Shown: positions 47,068 through 56,750 of the stretch, in pieces | Layout of the letters: the number at the start of each line of letters is the position of its first letter | How positions within the stretch are numbered: position 1 is the stretch's first letter | Origin: Thiocapsa imhoffii | GTDB taxonomy: Bacteria > Pseudomonadota > Gammaproteobacteria > Chromatiales > Chromatiaceae | Assembly: GCF_016583985.1 (NCBI RefSeq) | Contig: NZ_NRSD01000005.1 | Coordinates: 178,176-242,175 of the forward strand | Direction: 5' to 3' | Length of the DNA: 64,000 bases | The notes under the pieces: model-generated | What the model saw: only the letters and a program-made list of their open reading frames with translations | What the model was told of the DNA's origin: nothing | Database searches by the model: none | Made by a program: the position numbers and the translations under genes

Positions 47068-49633
47068 CGATGAGGCCAATGCCCGAGAGGTGATCACGGC
47101 ATTGCAGGACGAGATTCGGGCACTCGACGCACGACTTCGCGGGTTGCACGAGGCTGAGGCGCAGCTTTTGGCCACCCAGTCACTGTTGCGGACGGTGATC
47201 GACGAGATTCCGGATTTCGTCATCCTCAAGGATCACGAGGGGCGTTTCCTGCTGGCCAACCGCCCGCTTGCCTCCTTCTATGGCACCACTCCTGATCAAA
47301 TGGTTGGAAAAGACGACGCTGACTTCAGTGCGTCGCCCGAACAGGCCGAGTTCTTCCGTCAGAACGTCAAGGCGATCATGGCGCGCGGGGTCACCGAGAT
47401 CGTCTTCGAGGAGTCCACGGACGACGAGACCGGTGAAGTTCGCTATTTCAAGTCGATCAAAAAGCCGTTCGTTGGTCCGGATGGCGATCCGCGTATCTTG
47501 GTGATCGCGCATGACATCACCGATATTCGGCAGGCGCAGGCGCGGGTCGAAGCCAGCGAAAAACTCCTCGGCTATGTTCATGAAGCGACCCGCGAGGGGA
47601 TTTGGGACTGGGATATCCCGAGCGGCAGGTTGCAGCACAACGCGCGCTGGTTCGACATCCTTGGTTTTGCGCCCGAGCAACTCACCGGAACCATTGCCGA
47701 TTTTAAGAACCGTCTGCACCCAGACGATCTCGCCGGGACGATGGCCGCCCTTGAGTCCGCGCTCGCGGGCGGCGCGGACTATCGCCACGAGCACCGCATG
47801 ATCTGTCAAGACGGTCGGGTCATCTGGACCCTCGACCGTGGTCGCATCGTCGAATGGGACAGCCAAGGGCAGCCGATCCGGATGGTCGGCAGTTTCGCGG
47901 ATATCACGGCCCGCAAACTCGCCGAGCAACAACTCGCTGAGAGCGAGGAGCGTTTCCGGCGTTTATTCGAGGATACACGTCAGCCCCTGTCCTTGATCGA
48001 TGAGGGCCGGTTCGTGGCCACCAATCAGGCAACGCTTCAGATGTTGCGGATGACCTCGCCAGACCAACTGATCGGACGCACTCCGGGGGATGTGTCTCCG
48101 CCCTATCAGCGTGATGGGCGACCCTCAGGGGAGAAGGCGCTGGAGATGATTCAAACCGCGCTCGATCTCGGGTCCTACGAGTTCGAATGGGAGCATGTCC
48201 GCGCCAATGGCGAGTGTTTTCCAGCGACCATCCTCTTGACGGCCATCCGTGAACACAACCGCGAGATGATGCATGTCGTCTGGCATGACATGACCGATGC
48301 CAAGAAGGCGCAGGCGCGGATCGAGTACATGGCCTACTATGACGCGCTGACCGGTTTGCCGAATCGTGTGCTTGGCCAGAAGCTGCTGTCGCACGCCATC
48401 ACTGCCGCGCATCAGCGCGCGGCATCGGTGGCGGTGCTCTATCTCGATCTGGATAAGTTCAAGTATATCAATGACACCCATGGACACGAATTGGGTGATC
48501 AATTGCTCAAGGCGGTGGCGATTCGGCTGCGCAGCCAACTGCTCGGCGAGGAGCAGGTGTGCCGCCTGTCGGGCGATGAGTTCATGCTGATCTTCCCGAG
48601 CACGCCCCGGCCTGATGTGCACAACGCAATGCTGCGGCACTGCAAGCAGTTGTTGACGAGTTTAGAGTCGCCATTCGATCTCGACGGTATTCGGCTTTCC
48701 ATGTCCTTCTCTGCTGGGTGTGCGATCTATCCACAAGATGGAATGGACGGCGATACCCTGATGCGCAACGCGCACACCGCGCTCTACTACGCGAAGAAGA
48801 CCGGGCCGCGGTTCTACCGACTCTTCGAGCCCCCGATGAATGCCGACCTCATCCGCTTCGTCGAAACCCGCGAGGCATTACGTGTCGCGCTCGAACGCAA
48901 CGAGTTCGAACTGCACTATCAACCGCAGATTGATTTAAGTACACGCCGCGTCATCGGGGTCGAGGCCTTGATTCGGTGGCGGCGTCCGGGCGTCGGACTG
49001 GTGATGCCGGGGGACTTCATCGAGGTTGCCGAGGAGAGCGGTTTGATTCTGCCCATCGGGCGCTGGGCCCTGTACGAAGCGTGTCAGCAAGGTGCGGTCT
49101 GGGGGCAACGCGGTTGGAGCAACCTGTCGATCGGGGTGAATCTCTCCGCGGTTCAGTTCCGGGAAGGACAACTCGGTGAAGACGTGCTCAAGGCACTGGA
49201 TGCGAGCGGATTGCATCCCGCACGCTTGGACTTGGAATTGACCGAGTCCACTCTCTTGTGCCACCAGGAGACGATTTCGAGCACGCTCACGAGTTGGAAG
49301 GCGCTGGGTATCCGCCTCTCGATCGATGACTTCGGAACCGGTTATGCCAGTCTCGCTTATCTGAAACGATTCAAGGCGGACACCATCAAGATCGATCGTT
49401 CGTTCGTACAGCACCTGCTGACAGACCAGGAGGATCGCGCCATCGTCAAGGCCATCATTCAGGTCGCGCAGAGTTTGAACGTGTGCACCATCGCGGAGGG
49501 GGTGGAGTCGTTCGAACTCGCTGAGCAACTGGCATCAATGGGCTGCGATCAGGTTCAAGGGTTTGTCTATTCGAAGCCATTGCCGCCGGACGCATTCGAG
49601 AAATGGTTGTTGGCTGCCGAGGTTCTGCCCTGA
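47042..49633 (+). CDS. PAS-PAS-PAS-GGDEF-EAL cyclic-di-GMP enzyme
   Basis: 863 residues. Short coiled coil (10-40), three PAS domains (about 45-160, 165-290, 300-425), GGDEF domain with SGDEF instead of GGDEF (about 520), and EAL domain with EALIRW (about 640), NLSAVQF, DDFGTGYASL, IKIDRSFV and AEGVES. The EAL metal and catalytic residues look intact, so phosphodiesterase activity is likely. Cyclase activity is uncertain with SGDEF. No membrane segment, so it senses a cytosolic signal. Confidence 0.93.
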   Translation: MSANRHNLDDEANAREVITALQDEIRALDARLRGLHEAEAQLLATQSLLRTVIDEIPDFVILKDHEGRFLLANRPLASFYGTTPDQMVGKDDADFSASPEQAEFFRQNVKAIMARGVTEIVFEESTDDETGEVRYFKSIKKPFVGPDGDPRILVIAHDITDIRQAQARVEASEKLLGYVHEATREGIWDWDIPSGRLQHNARWFDILGFAPEQLTGTIADFKNRLHPDDLAGTMAALESALAGGADYRHEHRMICQDGRVIWTLDRGRIVEWDSQGQPIRMVGSFADITARKLAEQQLAESEERFRRLFEDTRQPLSLIDEGRFVATNQATLQMLRMTSPDQLIGRTPGDVSPPYQRDGRPSGEKALEMIQTALDLGSYEFEWEHVRANGECFPATILLTAIREHNREMMHVVWHDMTDAKKAQARIEYMAYYDALTGLPNRVLGQKLLSHAITAAHQRAASVAVLYLDLDKFKYINDTHGHELGDQLLKAVAIRLRSQLLGEEQVCRLSGDEFMLIFPSTPRPDVHNAMLRHCKQLLTSLESPFDLDGIRLSMSFSAGCAIYPQDGMDGDTLMRNAHTALYYAKKTGPRFYRLFEPPMNADLIRFVETREALRVALERNEFELHYQPQIDLSTRRVIGVEALIRWRRPGVGLVMPGDFIEVAEESGLILPIGRWALYEACQQGAVWGQRGWSNLSIGVNLSAVQFREGQLGEDVLKALDASGLHPARLDLELTESTLLCHQETISSTLTSWKALGIRLSIDDFGTGYASLAYLKRFKADTIKIDRSFVQHLLTDQEDRAIVKAIIQVAQSLNVCTIAEGVESFELAEQLASMGCDQVQGFVYSKPLPPDAFEKWLLAAEVLP

Positions 49634-49678
49634 ATGAGGCCGCGCCCAGGGGGGCGTTCCCGATCGCTGGCGCATCCT

Positions 49679-51445
49679 CTACGAGGACGGTCCCGTCTGG
49701 TTCAACTGCCCCGGGACCAGATCCTCGAGTCGCAGGGAGGGACCGACCCCAAATCCCTGGGCATAGTCGACTCCCATCTCTCGGAGGATCTCGATGATGT
49801 GAGGGGTCTCGGCCCACTCGGCGATCGTCTTCAGTCCCAGAATGCGTCCGAGGTGATGGATCGAGGACACCAGTGCATGGTCCACTGGATCGGTTGCAAG
49901 CTGACGCACGAAGCTGCCATCAATCTTCAGATAATCCACGGGCAGCAGTTTCAAGTAGGTGTATGAGGCGAAGCCGGTGCCAAAGTCATCGACCGCGAAG
50001 GAGCAACCGAGTGCGTGAAACTCCTCGATCATGGCTTGCGCGCGGGGGAGGTCGAGCACCGCTGCTGTCTCCGTGATCTCGAAGCAGATGCAGGAGTAGG
50101 GCACCTCGTACTCACGGAACTGCCGCCGCAGATAGGACGCGAAGGAGTCGTCCATCAGGGTGGTGCCCGAGAGATTGATCGCCAGCAAACAGCGGTTCGG
50201 ATACAGGGCCTTCCAAGCACGCAGTTGTTCGGCTTGGTGTGAGAAGACGTGATTGATGATCCAGCGGTCGATCGCGGGCATCAGGATGTGACGCTCGGCG
50301 GCACCGATGAAGGCATCGGGGCCAAGAATGTGCCCATGCTCGTCCTTCATGCGCACCAGGATCTCATAGTGGGTCGGGGCGTCGGGCTCCTGCAGGGGCA
50401 GGATCGGTTGGAGGACGATCTGGAAGCGCCCCTGGCTCAAGGCATCGCCGATCAAGGGGATCAGAACCATGTCGTCACGATGGCGAATGGTTTCGGCATC
50501 ACCATCGTTGAACAGGTGCAGTCGATCTCGCCCCTTTTCCTTGGCGACACGACAGGCGATATCCGCTTGTCCAAGCGCGCGGACCGCATTCACGCGCTCC
50601 GGATCGAAGACCACCATCCCGATACTGACGGTGACGCTGAAGGTGCGGTCCTGGCAGGAGAACAGGAAGTGACGGGTGGTCGTGATGAGTTCTTCGCAGC
50701 GTTCGCGCGCATCCTGTGCCGCGGGTCCGATGAAGAGTGCGGCGAACTCATCGCCGCTCAGTCGCGCGACGGCCGCCGCTGAGTTGAGCCGAGCGCGGAT
50801 GATGCGCCCGAGTTGCTCGAGGAGTTTGTTTCCGGCAGCCGCCCCAAATGTCTCATTAACGACCTTGAAGCGGTCGATGTCGATCAGACAGATCGCATGC
50901 GTGGGTTGCGCCTCGTCGCATGCCTCGAAGGGAACGACCGCGCCGAGGATGCCCTCGAAGGTCGTGCGATTGTGCAACCCGGTGAGCGGATCACGATGCT
51001 CGAGAAATGCGAGGCGCCGTGCGCTGCGTTCCTGCTCTGTCAGGTCCTCGATGACCAGCAACAGACCCGGGGCCGCGCCGAGATCGATCGGGTGCATCAG
51101 CACCCGCACCGGTCGGTGACGTCCGTCGACATGGACGGCCTGGAGCCGCCGGCTGACCGGGGCGTCCGTGGTGTCGTCTTCCGCGCGGCGAAAGTCGGCA
51201 ATGCCGTCGAACTCCGGGAGCAGATCCCCGATCGATAGGGATCGGGCCTCGTCCCCATGACGCCCAAACAGGGTCTCCGCGGCCCGGTTCAGGTACTGGA
51301 TGCGCTGATCGGCGCCAATCAGCGCGACCCCATGCGGGAGCAAGCCGAGCAGTGTCTCGAGCATGACTGAGTCCTGGTCAGCCGTGTTGGCACACGGCTG
51401 GATGCTGCTCAGATTCATCGGCAAGCTCACGCCACAGCGCCCCAT
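49679..51445 (-). CDS. PAS-GGDEF-EAL cyclic-di-GMP enzyme, convergent with the previous one
   Basis: 588 residues. One PAS domain (about 28-140), a GGDEF domain with SGDEF (about 235), and an EAL domain whose motif reads EILVRM, with AINLSG, DDFGTGFASYTYL, LKIDGSFV, and AEWAET in place of AEGVE. Most EAL metal ligands remain, but the loop changes make activity uncertain. It may act as a weak phosphodiesterase or a c-di-GMP sensor. In-frame ATGs at 51418 and 51364 are alternative starts. Confidence 0.9.
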   Translation of the reverse strand: MGRCGVSLPMNLSSIQPCANTADQDSVMLETLLGLLPHGVALIGADQRIQYLNRAAETLFGRHGDEARSLSIGDLLPEFDGIADFRRAEDDTTDAPVSRRLQAVHVDGRHRPVRVLMHPIDLGAAPGLLLVIEDLTEQERSARRLAFLEHRDPLTGLHNRTTFEGILGAVVPFEACDEAQPTHAICLIDIDRFKVVNETFGAAAGNKLLEQLGRIIRARLNSAAAVARLSGDEFAALFIGPAAQDARERCEELITTTRHFLFSCQDRTFSVTVSIGMVVFDPERVNAVRALGQADIACRVAKEKGRDRLHLFNDGDAETIRHRDDMVLIPLIGDALSQGRFQIVLQPILPLQEPDAPTHYEILVRMKDEHGHILGPDAFIGAAERHILMPAIDRWIINHVFSHQAEQLRAWKALYPNRCLLAINLSGTTLMDDSFASYLRRQFREYEVPYSCICFEITETAAVLDLPRAQAMIEEFHALGCSFAVDDFGTGFASYTYLKLLPVDYLKIDGSFVRQLATDPVDHALVSSIHHLGRILGLKTIAEWAETPHIIEILREMGVDYAQGFGVGPSLRLEDLVPGQLNQTGPSS

Positions 51446-51461
51446 CTCCCGGGCTGAATCG

Positions 51462-53129
51462 TCAGGCCGAGAGTCTGCGGTATTTCAGACGGTGTGGCTG
51501 ATCGGCATCCGTTCCCAGACGGCGATGGCGGTCGGCCTCATAGTCGGCATAGTTGCCCTCGAACCAGGTGACTTGGGAGTCTCCCTCGAAGGCGAGGATA
51601 TGGGTGGCGATGCGATCGAGGAACCAGCGGTCATGACTGATGACCACGGCGCAGCCCGGGAATGTCAGCAGCGCCTCCTCGAGGGCTCGCAGCGTTTCCA
51701 CATCGAGATCGTTGGTCGGCTCGTCGAGCAGTAGAAGATTGCCGCCGCTCTTGAGGACTTTCGCGAGATGGACGCGGTTGCGTTCCCCTCCGGACAGGTC
51801 GCCGATCCGTTTCTGCTGATCGGTGCCTTTGAAGTTGAAGCGACTGCAGTAGGCCCGCGAGGGCATCTCGAAGCGACCGACCACGATGGTGTCGGCCCCC
51901 CCTGAAATCTCTTCCCAGATCGTCTTGGTGTCGTCGAGCGCGTCACGGCTCTGATCGACATAGGCGATCTGGACCGTCTCGCCGATCCGCAAGGTTCCCG
52001 CATCCGGGGTCTCGTGTCCGGTGAGCAGACGAAACAGGGTGGTCTTGCCGGCGCCGTTCGGCCCGATGATGCCCACGATTCCGCCCTTGGGAAGGTTGAA
52101 GGACAGATCCTCGTAGAGCAAATTGTCGCCGTAGGCCTTCTTCAAACCCTCGGCCTCGATCACCAGATCGCCCAATCTGGGACCCGGTGGAATATAGATC
52201 TCATTGGTTTCGTTGCGTGCCTGGAACTCCTGGGATTGCAGTTCCTCGAAGCGCGCGATCCGGGCCTTGCTCTTGGCATGACGGCCCTTCGGGTTGGAGC
52301 GCACCCACTCCAGCTCGTGTTTCATGGCCTTGATGCGGGCCTGTTCCTGCTTTTGCTCGAGTTCGAGGCGCGCTTCCTTCTGCTCCAGCCAGGAGGAGTA
52401 ATTGCCCTCCCAGGGAATGCCGTGGCCGCGGTCGAGTTCTAGGATCCAGCCCGCGACATTGTCGAGGAAGTAGCGATCATGGGTCACCGCGACCACCGTG
52501 CCGGGGTACTCATGAAGAAAGCGCTCGAGCCAGGCCACGGACTCGGCATCGAGGTGGTTAGTCGGCTCATCGAGCAACAGCATGTCGGGTTTCGAGAGCA
52601 ACAGGCGACAGAGTGCGACCCGCCGCCGTTCTCCCCCGGAGAGTTTGCTGACATCCGCATCCCACGGCGGGAGACGCAGCGCGTCGGCGGCGACCTCAAG
52701 GGTCCGCTCGAGATTGTGCCCGTCGGTGGCCTCAATCAGGTTCTCAAGGTCAGCCTGCTCCTTGGCCAAGGCATCGAAATCCGCATCCGGTTCGGCATAG
52801 GCCGCGTAGACGGCGTCTAAGCGCGCGAGCGCGGCCGTGATGTGGCCAAGCGCCTCCTCGACATTGCCACGCACATCCTTCGTCGCATCAAGCCCGGGCT
52901 CTTGCGAGAGAAAGCCGATGTTGATGCCTGGCTGCGGACGTGCTTCGCCTTCGATCTCGGTATCGAGCCCCGCCATGATCTTTAAGAGGGTAGATTTGCC
53001 CGAGCCATTGAGACCCAGCACGCCAATCTTGGCGCCCGGGAAAAAGGAGAGCGAGATGTCGCGCAGGATGACGCGCTTGGGTGGCACGATCTTGCCAACC
53101 CGGTTCATTGTAAAAATATACTGTGCCAT
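51462..53129 (-). CDS. ettA: Energy-dependent translational throttle protein EttA (ABC-F)
   Basis: 555 residues beginning [19 protein letters not shown]. Two ABC cassettes: Walker [10 protein letters not shown] and GPNGAGKTT, signatures [11 protein letters not shown] and [14 protein letters not shown], with a linker ([36 protein letters not shown]) and the EttA arm. It gates the 70S initiation complex by ATP/ADP level. Divergent from mobB. Confidence 0.96.
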   Translation of the reverse strand: MAQYIFTMNRVGKIVPPKRVILRDISLSFFPGAKIGVLGLNGSGKSTLLKIMAGLDTEIEGEARPQPGINIGFLSQEPGLDATKDVRGNVEEALGHITAALARLDAVYAAYAEPDADFDALAKEQADLENLIEATDGHNLERTLEVAADALRLPPWDADVSKLSGGERRRVALCRLLLSKPDMLLLDEPTNHLDAESVAWLERFLHEYPGTVVAVTHDRYFLDNVAGWILELDRGHGIPWEGNYSSWLEQKEARLELEQKQEQARIKAMKHELEWVRSNPKGRHAKSKARIARFEELQSQEFQARNETNEIYIPPGPRLGDLVIEAEGLKKAYGDNLLYEDLSFNLPKGGIVGIIGPNGAGKTTLFRLLTGHETPDAGTLRIGETVQIAYVDQSRDALDDTKTIWEEISGGADTIVVGRFEMPSRAYCSRFNFKGTDQQKRIGDLSGGERNRVHLAKVLKSGGNLLLLDEPTNDLDVETLRALEEALLTFPGCAVVISHDRWFLDRIATHILAFEGDSQVTWFEGNYADYEADRHRRLGTDADQPHRLKYRRLSA

Positions 53130-53279
53130 AAGTCATGAGTCAGGTTCGTTGAGAGCGCCCGTTCGGACACCACACCATGGTTGCGTAGGGCGCACCCTGA
53201 GCAAGCGGGATTCCGGCTGGTCTCTTTCGCTTGCATTCTGCGCTGAGCCTGATCAAAAGTCCAAGCTGGAGCCAGAACG

Positions 53280-53840
53280 ATGAGGCATGATTCGGTCCCA
53301 GTCGTGGGATTCGTCGCCCCCAGCGGCATGGGGAAAACCACCTTGGTGCGTGCGGTCGTGCACATCCTGACCGTACAGGGACTCGCCGTCGGTTATCTGA
53401 AACATGCGCACCATCGGTTCGATCTGGACACCCCAGGGAAAGACAGCTATGAGGTGCGGGCGGCGGGGGCCTCCCAGGTGCTCTTGGCGTCGGGCGCGCG
53501 CTGGGCACTGCAGGTCGAGCATCCCGTCCCGACCCAGGAGCCGGCGTTGCAGGCCATGCTGAGCCGGTTCGAGCACGCACGGCTCGACCTCATCATCGTC
53601 GAAGGCTTCAAGCATGCGGCCTATCCTAAGATCGAGGTCTACCGCTCAGCGGTGGCCCACGCCAATCAGCTCAGGCCACTCTATCCTTGCGATCCGGACA
53701 TCATCGCGGTGGCGACCGACGCACCTCTGCCCGAGCCGCGTCCGCCGGTCACGCTGCCATTGAATGATGCAGGGCGTGTCGCCGAGTTCGTCCGTGGTCG
53801 TTGCGCCGACGCCCGAGATCCCGGCACGTCCGTGTCCTGA
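53280..53840 (+). CDS. mobB: Molybdopterin-guanine dinucleotide biosynthesis protein MobB
   Basis: 186 residues with P-loop GFVAPSGMGKTTLV (about 10-23), KHAHHRFDLDTPGKDSY (MobB motif) and VEGFKHAAYPKIEVYR. GTP-binding helper of MobA in guanylating molybdopterin. MobA is not in the window. Convergent with the methyltransferase gene. Confidence 0.93.
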   Translation: MRHDSVPVVGFVAPSGMGKTTLVRAVVHILTVQGLAVGYLKHAHHRFDLDTPGKDSYEVRAAGASQVLLASGARWALQVEHPVPTQEPALQAMLSRFEHARLDLIIVEGFKHAAYPKIEVYRSAVAHANQLRPLYPCDPDIIAVATDAPLPEPRPPVTLPLNDAGRVAEFVRGRCADARDPGTSVS

Positions 53841-53867
53841 GCCCGCCGAGCCCTTCACCCCGGCCGG

Positions 53868-54722
53868 TCACTTCTCCGCGCTGAGGTAGGCGATCCATCC
53901 CGCATCCGGCTCGCCAGACTCGACGGGCACGAACACCCCGTCCGGTCGACCCTCGGCATCCCAACCCTGCCAGTAGACCAGGACGCGAGAGAAACCGGCC
54001 TGGGCGAGCAGTTCCCGGATCTCCGGGAGCGTCCATAAGCGCCAATCGTAGCTGAAGGCACGGTGGCGTTCGGAACCATCGGTAAACCGAAAATGGATAT
54101 GGCAAAGGAGCCGTCCCGTAACCGGCTCATACGCCGCCTGTTCCCAGACATAGGTGAAACTTCCGCCTTGCGGGTCGCGCACGCGCCGCTCCTCACTGAG
54201 CAGACGAAAGGTATCGTAGCCACCGAAGGCATCCAAAAAAAAGATGCCGTCATCGGCCAGTTGGGCATGGACGCGCTCGAAATACGCCAGGATCCGAGGA
54301 CGATCGCGAAGCAGCCAGTAACTGCAGTTCATCGCCAGCACCAGATCGATCGGCGGGCATGCGACCGCTAAGACATCGCCCTGAAGGAGGCTGACCCGCT
54401 GTTGACGTTCCGGGTCCAGCGCTGCCAGATTCCACCGACGACCCCAATCGAGCACCTCGCCATCCAAGTCGATGCCCCAGGCGCGATTGCCTTTGCGCCG
54501 CCGGACCCATTCGCAGCAGACGGCCGCCGCGCCACAAAAATCCTCGCGCATTCGGGATGCGCTGCGCCCTCGCAGTTGGCGATAGATCCGATCGACGAAA
54601 TCGACCTCCGCGCGCGGGTTCTGCACCGCGAGCTGATAGAGTCGATGAGGATCCGCGACTTCGGCCAGGGTCGCCGACACCTGTGGTGTTTCGCAATCCC
54701 AGCCGGTTTTGGGTCTCGCCAT
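53868..54722 (-). CDS. Class I SAM-dependent methyltransferase
   Basis: 284 residues. Motif I-like REDFCGAAAVCCEWVRR (about 56-72), WGIDLDGEVLDWG (motif II acidic residue), a DVLAVACPPIDLVLAMNCSYWLL strand and an LADDGIFFLDAFGGYDTF motif IV region. The substrate is unknown. Similar proteins are annotated only as class I methyltransferases. It stands alone between mobB and tRNA-Ser. Confidence 0.82.
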   Translation of the reverse strand: MARPKTGWDCETPQVSATLAEVADPHRLYQLAVQNPRAEVDFVDRIYRQLRGRSASRMREDFCGAAAVCCEWVRRRKGNRAWGIDLDGEVLDWGRRWNLAALDPERQQRVSLLQGDVLAVACPPIDLVLAMNCSYWLLRDRPRILAYFERVHAQLADDGIFFLDAFGGYDTFRLLSEERRVRDPQGGSFTYVWEQAAYEPVTGRLLCHIHFRFTDGSERHRAFSYDWRLWTLPEIRELLAQAGFSRVLVYWQGWDAEGRPDGVFVPVESGEPDAGWIAYLSAEK

Positions 54723-54980
54723 CGCGTGCGGATGTCTCCGGTCTTGGAATCCTGAACGGGGTTGCGTCGACGTGCGGCTTGGACGGCCCCGATGCGGAGG
54801 TGTCGGGTCGCGTCAAGGATCAGCATCCGAACAGGTCGCGGCTGGGATCCTTCGGCGTCGCGTGATTTGAAAGCCACACCGCCATAGTGTAACCTCACGC
54901 GCTCGCAGGCACGATGACCTGGGGAGGGAGCGACAGATCTCGAGGTCGAGACCCAACCTGGCCATTCGATCCTGTTCTCA

Positions 54981-55071
54981 GGAGAGGTGTCCGAGTGGCT
55001 TAAGGAGCACGCCTGGAAAGTGTGTATAGGTTAACAGCCTATCGAGGGTTCGAATCCCTCCCTCTCCGCCA
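54981..55071 (+). tRNA. tRNA-Ser (GGA)
   Basis: 91 nt, class II with a long variable arm, CCA encoded. Acceptor GGAGAGG pairs with CCTCTCC. Anticodon loop CTGGAAA gives GGA (reads UCC/UCU). T-rich sequence (gatttttcgctttatttttc) follows as a likely terminator. Confidence 0.95.
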
Positions 55072-55257
55072 CTATTGTGATTTTTCGCTTTATTTTTCAA
55101 TATGGTCGGTTAAGGCAGGTAAAGTCAGTCCCCCAATGTCGCTCTGAGCCGCGCACGTGGAAGGCAGGAGCCTCACCGACAGCGCGGGAACGTGAATCAA
55201 CGACCTTTGGCGTCGAGCCAGTTCCGCCAGTCCCATCGGGTCATTCTGGCTCAGGGC

Positions 55258-56748
55258 TCAGGGCTCCGAATCGCCCAGATCCATCAGGGCCTCCTCGGCA
55301 CCAGCATGCAGCGGAATCATCAGGCCGCGCGTCGCATGGTCGAGGGATAACTGGGTGCCCTGGATACTGCCCAGGGTCAGCCATCGATTGGCCGGGTCGA
55401 ACAACTGGCGAATGAAGAAGGCCGCCTCGCGATCGGTTAGGCTGGTGTCGGCCAGCAGCATGGCGCTGACCGCGATCGTGGCGATCGCATTGCGCTGCTT
55501 CGGGTAGGTGCCGGGCCGCAGTCGATGGGCGAAGATGCCTGGCCGGCTTGCCATCAGCCGCTCGATGGCGTCCTCGTCGAGTGGCAGGAAGCGCAGATCG
55601 AGCGTCTCGGCCGCCGCACGAATCTGATCGGCTGGTTCTCCGATCACCTGCAGGAGCGCGTCGATCCGTCCGTCGCGCAAGGCCCGCAAGCCTTCGGCCA
55701 GAGTGAGATCAGCGGCGTTTCGGAGGTCATCTGGTCCCAGCCCGTAAGCCGCCAGCACCGCCCTGGCGGTCTGGTGCGAGGCCGAGCCGGGTGGCCCGAT
55801 ACTGATGCGCCGGCCTTTCAAGTCGGCGAACCTGTGCAGGTCGCTGGCATTCCTGACCACCACATGCAGGGGCTCGGGGAAGAGGCTTGCCAGTGCACGC
55901 AGGCCATGATTCGGCCCGTCCTCTGCGAACGCGCCAAGACCGACAAAGGCTTCATACACGACATCGCTTTGCGACAGGGCGAGGACGGTCAGGTCATCAC
56001 GCAACAGCATCAGGTTCTCGACGCCACCGCTCGTGAGCAGCGGCTGGAGCTTCACCCCCGAGTCCATCAGATTCACGCTCCAGGCATTGGCAAAGCGTGC
56101 GTATTGACCCTGATCGGGACCGCTGGCGAGGGGGAACCCGTGTTCGAGACGGCTGATGCGACCGCGAATGTTGCCGAGCGAGCGCGCGACTTCGTCATGG
56201 ATGATGCGGCGTGCGGCCACGCTGGTCCCGCCCGGTGACAGGTTCAGCGCGGTACTAATCGCGGCGGCGAGCTGTTCATCCTGGGCCATCTCGGCCCCTT
56301 CGCCAGTAGTGGGAAGCCGCGGCGCGCTGAAACCCTGTGGCACGACCGGTTCCCAACCGTGCGCGGATTCGCGGTAGATGAGGCTGCCGCGGGCGCCGAG
56401 GATGTCGCCGCGGACGTTGCCGCCGGCCTGAATGCCCGTCAGTCCCCGTGGCCCCGTGCCGAGTAGGCTCACCAGGTTGGCGACACCTGGCGCATCCCAG
56501 GCGCCGAAGTTCTGGTCGCGGTCGACTCGGAGTTGCGCGTTGAAATAGACGATCCGGCGGGTTTCACCCTGGGGTGCGTTCGCGTCGTTGGCGCTGCCGA
56601 GGCGTCGCACCTGCTGGAGCGTCAACGCCGTGTCACCGAAGGTCTCGGCGAGGCGGGCGTCCAGATCACTCTCGATCTGGGTGGCGTCCGGGCCATGCTC
56701 GCAGGCGGTGAGCGTCAAGACCAGCAGGATCAGGAGCATCCGCTTCAT
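55258..56748 (-). CDS. Orphan TAXI-type solute-binding lipoprotein with extra N-terminal domain
   Basis: 496 residues from ATG 56748 (ATG 56766 lies inside gltS). Lipoprotein signal MKRMLLILLVLTLTAC. Residues ~20-200 form an unassigned domain. From ~205 on the sequence is a TAXI/periplasmic-binding fold (FANAWSVNLMDSGVKLQPLLT, DLKGRRISIGPPGSASHQTARAVL, LRDGRIDALLQVIGEPA). TAXI proteins normally feed TRAP transporters, but no TRAP permease is present. The gene starts 2 bases after gltS, so it may work with GltS or as a sensor. Confidence 0.8.
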   Translation of the reverse strand: MKRMLLILLVLTLTACEHGPDATQIESDLDARLAETFGDTALTLQQVRRLGSANDANAPQGETRRIVYFNAQLRVDRDQNFGAWDAPGVANLVSLLGTGPRGLTGIQAGGNVRGDILGARGSLIYRESAHGWEPVVPQGFSAPRLPTTGEGAEMAQDEQLAAAISTALNLSPGGTSVAARRIIHDEVARSLGNIRGRISRLEHGFPLASGPDQGQYARFANAWSVNLMDSGVKLQPLLTSGGVENLMLLRDDLTVLALSQSDVVYEAFVGLGAFAEDGPNHGLRALASLFPEPLHVVVRNASDLHRFADLKGRRISIGPPGSASHQTARAVLAAYGLGPDDLRNAADLTLAEGLRALRDGRIDALLQVIGEPADQIRAAAETLDLRFLPLDEDAIERLMASRPGIFAHRLRPGTYPKQRNAIATIAVSAMLLADTSLTDREAAFFIRQLFDPANRWLTLGSIQGTQLSLDHATRGLMIPLHAGAEEALMDLGDSEP

Positions 56749-56750
56749 GT

